A stretch of DNA of 7,093 bases, from assembly GCA_944386395.1 (NCBI GenBank), contig CALXAZ010000186.1, positions 1-7,093 of the forward strand. The letters are read 5' to 3'. The stretch comes from an uncultured Clostridia bacterium. GTDB lineage: Bacteria; Bacillota; Clostridia; Oscillospirales; JAAYOS01. Positions 1 to 5,165 of the stretch are shown piece by piece. The notes below the pieces were generated by a model that worked only from the letters and a program-made list of their open reading frames with translations, searched no databases and had not been told where the DNA came from. The position numbers were made by a program, and so were the translations under genes. How positions within the stretch are numbered: the stretch's first letter is position 1; each line of letters opens with the position of its first letter.

Positions 1-2
1 AG

Positions 3-203
3 GTGTTCAGTTTGAAAAAGCAAAAGTATTACATCAACTTAACAGATCAGGAACGCAGTGAAATCCTATCTTCCTTTTTGATTAAGAAGAATAAACTGAC
101 ACATCAGGGAAAGTTCACAGATGGTATTGATGAAGTTATTTGTAAGTTAATGAAAGCACGTACTAAGTTAGTTTGTGTTCCTTTATGTGTAATCATTTTT
201 TAG
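3..203 (+). CDS. Small mobile-element-type protein, partial or remnant
   Basis: The frame can start at GTG (position 3), but it touches the window edge and no ribosome binding site is visible, so the true start may lie outside. The first 50 or so residues (YYINLTDQERSEIL, then a Lys/Asn-rich helix, then GKFTDGIDEVICKLMKA) resemble short uncharacterised proteins of about 60 residues that I recall from clostridial conjugative elements. This is family recall, not a search. The expected basic tail is replaced by a hydrophobic, Cys/Val-rich end (VCVPLCVIIF), which suggests the original 3' end was lost and the frame runs on to a chance stop. The stop overlaps the convergent GNAT stop codon. Function unknown; it may be a non-functional remnant marking old mobile DNA. 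Confidence 0.4.
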   Translation: MFSLKKQKYYINLTDQERSEILSSFLIKKNKLTHQGKFTDGIDEVICKLMKARTKLVCVPLCVIIF

Positions 204-682
204 TCCTCCAATCTGTATTCCATTCTGCGAATACGGTCTGTCATTCCGCAATTCTCGTAAAATTTAATCGCATCCTCGTTAAATCCCCAAACACCAAGCT
301 CGATCATTTTGCATTTTTTCTCTTGAGCTTTTTGCTTGCAGCACTCGAAAAGTCTTTTTCCTATTCCGTTTCTCTGATGAGATTTTAGGACACAAATATC
401 ATCAATGTAGAAACAGTCAAAGTCAATGTACGTAGAGTGATTTCTGTAAGAAACAATCCAAGCAAAAGCATATCCTACTACCTCGCCGTTATCAGTTTCG
501 GCAATGTAAATAGTGTGTTTCGGATCATTTAACCTTTCTGCAAATGCGTCCTTTGTAAAGTAGCGAGCTTCGGTTTTGAATAAGTCAGGTCTGCCTTTAT
601 GGTGTAAGTCTGCGATTTCTTTTTGAAGCGGACGGATACGCTCGCAATCATCTATGACAGCGGTTCGTATATTTATGTTCAT
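200..682 (-). CDS. GNAT family N-acetyltransferase
   Basis: A complete 160-residue protein of normal GNAT length, expected to move an acetyl group from acetyl-CoA to an amine in the cytoplasm. The acetyl-CoA pyrophosphate loop is visible as QRNGIG at residues 103-108, followed by the helix KRLFECCKQKA. The C-terminal motif B is NEDAIKFYENCGM at 135-147. The substrate cannot be read from the sequence; a small-molecule amine or antibiotic is possible given the context. The start ATG is supported by the purine-rich SD AGAAAGGAA (691-699), which lies inside the last codons of the upstream methyltransferase remnant. Only 5 nt separate that stop from this ATG, so the two were probably translationally coupled. 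It should be transcribed from the attenuated promoter at 1418-1446. Unlike its neighbour, it shows no lesions. No terminator is visible after the gene. Confidence 0.9.
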   Translation of the reverse strand: MNINIRTAVIDDCERIRPLQKEIADLHHKGRPDLFKTEARYFTKDAFAERLNDPKHTIYIAETDNGEVVGYAFAWIVSYRNHSTYIDFDCFYIDDICVLKSHQRNGIGKRLFECCKQKAQEKKCKMIELGVWGFNEDAIKFYENCGMTDRIRRMEYRLED

Positions 683-687
683 TTTCT

Positions 688-1180
688 CTATTCCTTTCTG
701 AATATATCAAGTGTATGATGAGAGCAATCAATCATATATTGTCTTTCGCAAATTGCAAGATGATACTTTAGATATAAGTCGTACATTCGACCATCCATTT
801 GATCTATGGTTTCTCCCATATGATTGGCGTAGTCGGACCGAGCAGCAGAGTAATATCATAAGTATCGCTCTCAAAATCAGACAAATCCATAGCATTACCT
901 TGCGTGATTGTTACGGATTCACCTTCGATGGTGTTTTGCTTGAAGATTTCGATATTATGCTCAACTAATTCGACTGCATCCACTAATAGCCTTTTTGTGC
1001 CAAAGCGTGGCTATATCGACTTGTTGCTGCACCAATCTCTAAGGCTCGCATATTTGGTTTGAGATACTTTTCAATATATTTCATAGTAGTGATATGCTCC
1101 TCCCTTGTGTGTTTTGAGATAAGACGACCTTCTTCATCGTATCTCTCATAATAATTTGTTAAATAGTCTTTAGTTTCCAT
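688..1180 (-). pseudogene. Class I SAM-dependent methyltransferase, frameshifted and internally deleted
   Basis: Three pieces of one methyltransferase lie in order in three different frames. Piece 1 (1180 to 986) starts at ATG with SD AGGAG (1189-1193, 8 nt away) and runs from METKDYLTNYYERYDEEGR to ALAQKGY, then a TAG at 983-985. Piece 2 (983 to 834) resumes one frame over with VDAVELVEHN and runs to TYDITLLLGP, which is how the family normally continues after KGY; one base appears lost. Piece 3 (about 825 to 688) continues in the third frame with NHMGETIDQMDGR, YHLAICERQ and HHTLDIFRKE, the family's usual C-terminus. The region between LLLGP and NHM is missing, roughly 85-90 residues if the family is about 250 long (estimate from memory). 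The SAM-binding loop reads EIGAATS where the family has a glycine-rich EIGAGTG, a further sign of decay. Homologues are often found near antibiotic-resistance genes; the original substrate is unknown. Confidence 0.85.
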
Positions 1181-1204
1181 ATCGAAAGCTCCTATAAAAA
1201 GTAT

Positions 1205-1246
1205 AAAAAAACAGTGCAGGCTAAGATTCACTCATAGCTTGCACTG
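1205..1246 (-). terminator. Intrinsic terminator/attenuator before the methyltransferase
   Basis: On the minus strand CAGTGCA (1246-1240) pairs with TGCACTG (1218-1212). A 4-bp inner extension GCTA/TAGC follows across one mismatch, and the stem is followed directly by seven T (1211-1205). It lies after the leader ORF and ends about 12 nt before the methyltransferase SD, so it can only act as an attenuator within the unit. No alternative antiterminator pairing was clear by eye. Confidence 0.85.
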
Positions 1247-1261
1247 CGTTCAGCTTAATCA

Positions 1262-1282
1262 GATTAGAAATACACTCTAATC
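1262..1282 (-). promoter_or_regulatory. Hairpin spanning the leader ORF stop codon
   Basis: GATTAGA and TCTAATC form a perfect 7-bp stem with a 7-nt loop. The left arm contains the last sense codon (GAT) and stop codon (TAG) of the leader ORF, so a ribosome finishing or stalled near the end would melt it. A competing pairing TACACT/AGTGTA overlaps the same stretch. This fits a translation-sensitive switch upstream of the terminator; the switch itself is inferred. Confidence 0.55.
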
Positions 1283-1390
1283 ACTTGAAAAAGTGTATAG
1301 CAATGTAAGCCCGTTGTTCTGCCAATAATAAGCAGGGACTGCGGACTGCATAACGACTACATTATTAAAACGGTCGATACGACTCAACAT
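1277..1390 (-). CDS. 37-residue putative regulatory leader peptide
   Basis: ATG at 1390 is preceded by a perfect SD AGGAGG (1398-1403) at 7-nt spacing. The ORF runs 37 codons, beginning MLSRIDRFNNVVV and ending LTLLYTFSSD. A longer in-frame start upstream has no ribosome binding site and would begin before the promoter, so it is rejected. The peptide has no domain, no signal peptide and no convincing membrane span. Its position says most: it is the first ORF after a consensus promoter, with its stop inside a hairpin and a terminator before the next gene. This is the usual layout of leader peptides that sense ribosome-targeting antibiotics or amino-acid shortage, as in erm-type and ABC-F resistance genes. 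I do not recognise this peptide as a named leader. The inducer cannot be deduced, although the YYW run at residues 23-25 and the hydrophobic end are possible stall regions. Confidence 0.65.
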   Translation of the reverse strand: MLSRIDRFNNVVVMQSAVPAYYWQNNGLTLLYTFSSD

Positions 1391-1417
1391 TGCCTTACCT
1401 CCTAAATGATTAAATAA

Positions 1418-1446
1418 ATTGTAATCCTTTGCTTTTTTGCTGTCAA
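1418..1446 (-). promoter_or_regulatory. Consensus sigma-A promoter of the leader-methyltransferase-GNAT unit
   Basis: On the minus strand a perfect -35 TTGACA (1446-1441) and a 5/6 -10 TACAAT (1423-1418) are separated by exactly 17 bp. Transcription should start near 1411, giving a leader of only about 20 nt before the ATG at 1390. Such a strong promoter before a terminator-controlled gene fits constitutive initiation with control by attenuation. Confidence 0.88.
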
Positions 1447-1566
1447 GATGTTTCTGTGAATTTACTAATTTTGACCTTGACCACACCCATAAGTTGATAT
1501 TTGATTACAATTTTCAAATTACTTCCCTATGTGGTGTTAACATTCGCTTTCCTCTTTTAATATTAT

Positions 1567-3240
1567 TTATTTTCCCACGTAGGTAAAGCTATCAAATGCT
1601 GCTTCATTACCGGTATCTCTGCCATTGCCGGATGCAAACATTCCAACAAATGCACCGATAAATCCGCCTGCGGTCTCTGAACCCAGGAATTTACCACTGA
1701 TATTTTCTGCGACAGCGATCATGTGTTCACGATTTTTGCCAATATAAAAAGAATTTGCCTGTCCCACCGCAATATGCTGCAATATAAAATTAGTTCCATC
1801 AATTTCCACTTTTCCCATCTCGAAAGTTCCGTCAACTTCTTCAATAGAGAAGCTGGGCAGAAGTCTCGGGTTTGGAGGAGTAATCTGAACATATTTGATT
1901 ACACGTGCGACCTGCTTGCCGTTTTCTTTTGCAATTTCGAGACGGATCTGATTGTAGTTGTTCTGAAGAAGGACTATACCTGCGGTTTCGTTTTCGTCCT
2001 TTATTTCAAAGTGCATCTCGGCTTCAACCTCAAAGCTCATATGCTGCTGACGGCGTCCAACAAAACTTAGCGCATATGGAATGGTTCCGCGGCGTTCTTC
2101 CATCATTTTTTTGCGCATTTCTGCCATCTGCTCGGGAGTAGCGCCCTCCATCATTGGCATACGTCGCGGAGGCAGAATTGTCTGGATCGGATCTGCAAGC
2201 GTTTTTATGTGAAGCTTGCTGTCTGAGAGATAGAAAGGATCGTTTACAGGGGTGCCTATAGTTACCCACTGGTTTGCAAGCTTTTGTGAATCAAATCCAT
2301 CCTTTGCCGGCACGGGGACAACAGGGAACTGTTCAAGGTTTGGAGCGGGATATGTCATTTCAACTTTACCTGTATCGGGGGAGACCACCGGCCAGCCATC
2401 TTCCCAGATAACAGGCGCGATAAATGTTTCGCGACCCATGTTTTTGTGATATCCGCCATATGGACGGGATGCAAGTGCTACCATATACCATTCACCGTTC
2501 TGAGTTTCCACCAGATCAGCATGACCAACGTTTACTATTTCAGAAATTCGTTTGAGGTGGCGGTGCGTCAATATTGGATTACCAACGTAGCCCTCAAATT
2601 TGCCATCGAGGGTCTTTGAACGGGCAATTGTTACAGCGTGCATATGCTCTGTGCCGCCCTCGGCTATCATAAGGTAATACCAATCACCAATCTTATAAAT
2701 GTGTGGTGCCTCCGGGCTAGGAGCATCAACTGCGGCACCGCCCCACATGAATATAGGATCTCCTGTGAGCTCCCATTTCTCGGTATCCAATTTCTGACGA
2801 ACAATGCCGCGATGCGGACCTCCAAAGGCCGAGAATGCACACCAGCATGTACCTTCGTCGTCCCAGAACAGGTCTGGGTCACCGCCTATGCCCTCGACAA
2901 AATGAGGTTCAGACCAGTCACCGGCAGGATCTGTAGCGGTCACAACAATGTTTTCGCCTGTGGACATGTTACCAACTATTACATAGAAAAGTCCGTCATG
3001 ATAACGAATAGTAGGTGCAAAAGTACCGGCAGAGAGCCCTTTGGGATTCATGCGAAGCTGTTCGTGACGATCAAGCGCATATCCTATGTTTTCCCAGTGA
3101 CAAAGATCCTTGCTGTGCCAAAGCGGGATACCAGGGAAAAAGGTAAAGGAGGAGGTGGCTATGTAATAGTCGCTTCCAGCCCTGCATATAGAAGGGTCAG
3201 GATAAAATCCTGGAATGATTGGGTTGTTCATCTGATACAT
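1567..3240 (-). CDS. GH43 glycoside hydrolase (beta-xylosidase/alpha-L-arabinofuranosidase), cytoplasmic
   Basis: A 557-residue GH43 enzyme that should release xylose or arabinose from short xylo-oligosaccharides. ATG at 3240 is chosen because SD AGGAG (3248-3252) lies 7 nt upstream; a longer in-frame start at 3330 would run through the promoter. Residues 1-310 form the five-bladed propeller. Likely catalytic residues are Asp15 (base, GFYPDPS), Asp121 (pKa modulator, GGDPDLFWDD) and Glu177 (acid, SPEAPHIYK). GHADLVETQNGEWYM (239-253) and GRETFIAPVIWEDGWP (269-284) are typical of the family. Residues about 315-557 form the C-terminal beta-sandwich, with RRQQHMSFEVEAEM and AGIVLLQNN. No signal peptide is present, so the enzyme is cytoplasmic and needs imported oligosaccharides. 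A Met-rich charged insertion occupies 358-385. Xylosidase or arabinofuranosidase specificity, and the subfamily (11/12-like), are not settled by sequence reading. No clear terminator follows. Confidence 0.92.
   Translation of the reverse strand: MYQMNNPIIPGFYPDPSICRAGSDYYIATSSFTFFPGIPLWHSKDLCHWENIGYALDRHEQLRMNPKGLSAGTFAPTIRYHDGLFYVIVGNMSTGENIVVTATDPAGDWSEPHFVEGIGGDPDLFWDDEGTCWCAFSAFGGPHRGIVRQKLDTEKWELTGDPIFMWGGAAVDAPSPEAPHIYKIGDWYYLMIAEGGTEHMHAVTIARSKTLDGKFEGYVGNPILTHRHLKRISEIVNVGHADLVETQNGEWYMVALASRPYGGYHKNMGRETFIAPVIWEDGWPVVSPDTGKVEMTYPAPNLEQFPVVPVPAKDGFDSQKLANQWVTIGTPVNDPFYLSDSKLHIKTLADPIQTILPPRRMPMMEGATPEQMAEMRKKMMEERRGTIPYALSFVGRRQQHMSFEVEAEMHFEIKDENETAGIVLLQNNYNQIRLEIAKENGKQVARVIKYVQITPPNPRLLPSFSIEEVDGTFEMGKVEIDGTNFILQHIAVGQANSFYIGKNREHMIAVAENISGKFLGSETAGGFIGAFVGMFASGNGRDTGNEAAFDSFTYVGK
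2086..2169 (-). other. Met-rich helical insertion in the GH43 C-terminal domain
   Basis: Residues 358-385 contain MPMMEG, a TPEQMAEMRKKMMEERR stretch and then GTIPY, just before the conserved FVGRRQQH strand. GH43 C-terminal sandwiches normally go to this strand through a short loop. The stretch is charged, rich in Met and likely helical. Reading frame and codon use continue smoothly, so it looks like a real insertion rather than a sequencing error. Confidence 0.6.
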
Positions 3241-3286
3241 GATCTTTCTCCTTTTTAATTTTGTGTGGATAAATGTTTTCTTATAT

Positions 3287-3295
3287 ATTATAACA
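3287..3295 (-). promoter_or_regulatory. Extended -10 promoter of the GH43 gene
   Basis: On the minus strand TGTTATAAT gives an extended TG-n motif and a perfect TATAAT (3292-3287). No -35 hexamer stands at 16-18 bp; the nearest TTGATA lies 22 bp upstream, inside a direct repeat. Transcription should start near 3281, leaving a leader of about 40 nt. A weak or absent -35 next to repeats suggests a need for an activator (inference). Confidence 0.6.
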
Positions 3296-3313
3296 GACGT
3301 TTCATTGGATGAG

Positions 3314-3353
3314 TTATCAAATACAGTCATGTTGTTTTATCAAATACGGACAT
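3314..3353 (-). repeat. Tandem 17-bp direct repeats, candidate activator sites
   Basis: On the plus strand TTATCAAATACAGTCAT (3314-3330) and TTATCAAATACGGACAT (3337-3353) match at 15 of 17 bases. They are repeated at 23-bp spacing, close to two helical turns. The proximal copy ends about 21 bp from the GH43 -10. Pairs of direct repeats next to a promoter are typical of AraC-family sugar regulators, which commonly control GH43 genes. The regulator is not in the window. Confidence 0.6.
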
Positions 3354-3450
3354 AAAAAGGGTATAAGAAAATGGTATAATGCATATTCGCCATATATTTT
3401 TTATAACAACTGCTGCTTATATGGTAAGTGTTAAATTAAGGCTTTATCCT

Positions 3451-3492
3451 AAACAAAAAGAGCCAGACCAAATTATGTGGTCTGGTGGCTCT
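3451..3492 (-). terminator. Intrinsic terminator after metA
   Basis: On the minus strand the arms 3492-3478 and 3470-3459 form a 12-bp GC-rich stem (AGAGCC/GGCTCT outside, AGACCA/TGGTCT inside) with a 3-nt bulge and a 7-nt loop, followed by TTTTGTTT. It begins about 20 nt after the metA stop and separates metA transcription from the GH43 promoter. The plus strand lacks a T-run, so it works in one direction. Confidence 0.88.
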
Positions 3493-3513
3493 GAAATATT
3501 TTGATTCTTTGAT

Positions 3514-4428
3514 TCATAGAATATTAAGATCGTATGGAGTATTCTGATAGACATAATAATTTAACCAGTTAGTAAATAATAATTGCGCGTGCGAACGCCA
3601 GGTTACCACTGGCTTTTTTGTTGGATCATTTTCAGGAAAATATCCGACAGGAACCTTTATATCGAGTCCCTTTTCAATATCACGGAAATATTCCTTAGCG
3701 AGGGTGTCCGAATCATACTCTGAGTGGCCTGTTACAAATATTTGACGACCGTTGCGGGATGCACATATATAAACACCCGCTTCTTCTGAGGTAGAAAGTA
3801 TCTCAAGCTCCGGGCATGACGCAATGTCTCTTTCGCGCACTTCGGTATGGCGGGAATGGGGAGCAGGAAATATATCGTCGAATCCGCGAAACAGGGGTGT
3901 ACGTGGAGAGAGAACCTTGTGCATAAAAATGCCAAATTTTTTCTCAGGAAGAGGATATTTGTTGATTTTATAATGGTGATAAAGAGCAGCTTGTGCACCC
4001 CAACAGATATGGAAGGTTGAAAACACGTTAGTTCGGCTCCAATCCATGATTTCACACAGTTCCGACCAGTATGCCACTTCTTCAAATGGCATTTGTTCCA
4101 CAGGGGCTCCTGTAATTATCATGCCGTCGTACTTTTCGTGTTTGGCACAATCAAAGGTCTTATAAAAGCTCTCCATGTGATCGAAGGATGTGTGCCTAGG
4201 GCGATATGATGCGGTTTGGAGAAGGTCAACTTCTATTTGAAGTGGCGTGTTTGAAAGACAGCGGAGAAGCTGTGTCTCCGTAATAATTTTTGTGGGCATC
4301 AGATTGAGTATTATCAGCTTGAGCGGGCGAATATCCTGATGTAGGGCCACGTTGTCTGCCATGACAAATATGTTTTCGCTCTCCAGTATCCGGTGAGCGG
4401 GGAGCTCAGAAGGAATTTTTATAGGCAT
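3514..4428 (-). CDS. metA: Homoserine O-acetyltransferase (MetA family)
   Basis: A 304-residue MetA-family enzyme of full length that activates homoserine in the first committed step of methionine synthesis, in the cytoplasm. By exact counting the catalytic residues fall at the Escherichia coli MetA positions: Cys142 in FHICWGAQAALYHHY, and His235 and Glu237 in VTGHSEYDSDTL. The acyl-CoA specificity position 111 is Glu (ITGAPVEQMPFEE). Glu here marks acetyl-CoA use in Bacillus and Thermotoga enzymes, while Gly marks succinyl-CoA use in enterics, so this is probably an acetyltransferase despite the common name succinyltransferase. PHSRHTEV (190-197) is also conserved. The start ATG has only a distant SD (GAGGA, 13 nt upstream) that lies within the last codons of the small upstream ORF, which ends 5 nt away, so translational coupling is likely. 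A strong terminator follows. Confidence 0.95.
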   Translation of the reverse strand: MPIKIPSELPAHRILESENIFVMADNVALHQDIRPLKLIILNLMPTKIITETQLLRCLSNTPLQIEVDLLQTASYRPRHTSFDHMESFYKTFDCAKHEKYDGMIITGAPVEQMPFEEVAYWSELCEIMDWSRTNVFSTFHICWGAQAALYHHYKINKYPLPEKKFGIFMHKVLSPRTPLFRGFDDIFPAPHSRHTEVRERDIASCPELEILSTSEEAGVYICASRNGRQIFVTGHSEYDSDTLAKEYFRDIEKGLDIKVPVGYFPENDPTKKPVVTWRSHAQLLFTNWLNYYVYQNTPYDLNIL

Positions 4429-4433
4429 TTGGT

Positions 4434-4607
4434 TTACAAGTCCTCGCCGTACGCAAGCGCATCGCCCGAGATCTCGCTGCCCTTTTTCAGGTCGTAATAT
4501 GGCTTCATAAGGGAATTAAGATATCCATAGACGATAAAGACTATTCCTACAACTGCCGCAATACCTATCGCGATTGCTCCACCTATTTTTATTATTTTTG
4601 TTGGCAT
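4434..4607 (-). CDS. 57-residue single-span membrane protein upstream of metA
   Basis: I do not recognise this protein. It starts with ATG at 4607, with SD AAGGAG (4617-4622) at 9-nt spacing. It has a short basic N-terminus (MPTKIIK), one hydrophobic Gly/Ala/Ile/Val segment at about residues 8-30 ending FIVYGYL, and a polar tail of 27 residues with KPYYDLKKGSEISGDA and an acidic end. The charges suggest insertion in the membrane, but topology is not firm. It is not a cleaved signal peptide in any obvious way, and it has no Cys and too few Met for a methionine-sensing leader. The stop is 5 nt before metA and its last codons carry the metA SD, so the two genes form one transcript and are probably coupled. 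Reading frame, SD and spacing make it a real gene; its function is unknown. Confidence 0.75.
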   Translation of the reverse strand: MPTKIIKIGGAIAIGIAAVVGIVFIVYGYLNSLMKPYYDLKKGSEISGDALAYGEDL

Positions 4608-4633
4608 TTGTAACCACTCCTTGCTGAAATAGT

Positions 4634-4663
4634 ATATTAAACAGTTTACAACAAAGCGGTCAA
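4634..4663 (-). promoter_or_regulatory. Probable promoter of the small membrane protein-metA operon
   Basis: On the minus strand TTGACC (4663-4658) is followed after 18 bp by TAATAT (4639-4634), with an overlapping TATACT just after it. A second reading, TTGATA then TAAACT at 17 bp, overlaps. The start would be about 20 nt before the ORF at 4607, which leaves no space for a SAM riboswitch or T-box leader. The exact hexamers are uncertain. Confidence 0.5.
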
Positions 4664-4682
4664 AATATCAACTCAAAATGTG

Positions 4683-4711
4683 TTGAAAAAAATAAAAAAT
4701 TTATGTATAAT
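4683..4711 (+). promoter_or_regulatory. Sigma-A promoter of the sensory hydrogenase operon
   Basis: TTGAAA (4683-4688) and a perfect TATAAT (4706-4711) are separated by 17 bp of A-rich DNA. The start should be near 4718, giving a leader of about 80 nt before the first gene. The promoter is divergent from the metA-side promoter, about 20 bp away. Confidence 0.82.
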
Positions 4712-4722
4712 ATCCATGATAT
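4710..4722. promoter_or_regulatory. Short palindrome at the predicted start site
   Basis: ATATC-CAT-GATAT is a perfect 5-3-5 inverted repeat that overlaps the -10 end and the predicted transcription start. It could be an operator half-site pair, but such short AT-rich palindromes arise by chance, and it matches no operator I know. Confidence 0.25.
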
Positions 4723-4800
4723 GATAACTGTGCATATGTGATTTGAGACAAAAAACAAACAGTCATAAGAAGACCAAACGGAAGAAAAAGGAGCTCTGTT

Positions 4801-5145
4801 ATGCTGATAAAAGATATAAAAGAGATCTTAGACGCAAAAGTTTATTGCGGGGAGGACTTCCTTGAGGCGGAAGTTCATTCGGCCTGCGGGGCAGACCTTA
4901 TGAGCGATGTTCTGGCATTTGTTAAGGAGCAGTCGGTGTTGTTGACTGGTCTTGTAAACCCGCAGGTCGTACGTACGGCTTACATGATGGATATGAGATG
5001 TATCGTATTTGTTCGTGGGAAAATTCCGGATGCACAGACGATAGCGCTGGCAGAAAAAAAAGATATTGTTGTTATGAGCACTGAGCACAGGATGTATGTC
5101 GCTTGCGGTAAGCTATATACGTCCGGACTTGTTGGTATTGAATAG
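4801..5145 (+). CDS. DRTGG domain protein
   Basis: A 114-residue protein consisting of a single DRTGG-type domain, a ligand-binding or regulatory fold also found in some phosphotransacetylases and next to CBS domains. The pattern is alternating strands and helices, with ILDAKVYCG near the N-terminus, the Gly/Pro turn LTGLVNPQVVRTAYMM (48-63), RCIVFVRGKIPD (66-77) and IVVMSTEHRMYVACGKLYTSGL (89-110). ATG at 4801 has SD AGGAG (4789-4793) at 7-nt spacing. It opens the operon, 20 nt before the HATPase gene. In related clostridia small DRTGG proteins regularly accompany sensory hydrogenase genes near hydABC (family knowledge). The ligand is unknown; a role in redox or hydrogen signalling is inferred from context only. 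Confidence 0.82.
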   Translation: MLIKDIKEILDAKVYCGEDFLEAEVHSACGADLMSDVLAFVKEQSVLLTGLVNPQVVRTAYMMDMRCIVFVRGKIPDAQTIALAEKKDIVVMSTEHRMYVACGKLYTSGLVGIE

Positions 5146-5165
5146 ACAGAGGAGGGGGAAATATC

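Noticed and set aside
711..968. 85-codon plus-strand ORF in the gap between GNAT and the 82-codon minus-strand fragment
   Set aside because: It is antisense to frames 2 and 3 of the methyltransferase remnant, which carry clear family sequence. It has no ribosome binding site and no recognisable features.
1500..1540. Weak inverted repeats after the GH43 stop as a terminator
   Set aside because: The pairing is short and AT-rich and no T-run follows on the minus strand, so I do not call a terminator.
2638..3258. 206-codon plus-strand ORF
   Set aside because: It lies wholly antisense to the catalytic domain of GH43, where the minus strand has unmistakable motifs. Its composition is that of a shadow frame.
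3241..3330. Thirty-residue N-terminal extension of GH43
   Set aside because: The extension runs through the predicted -10 and transcription start, has no SD, is not a signal peptide and is absent from the usual GH43 N-terminus.
3375..3380. TATAAT on the plus strand between GH43 and metA
   Set aside because: It has no fitting -35 and no plus-strand gene downstream; the AT-rich gap easily produces such matches.
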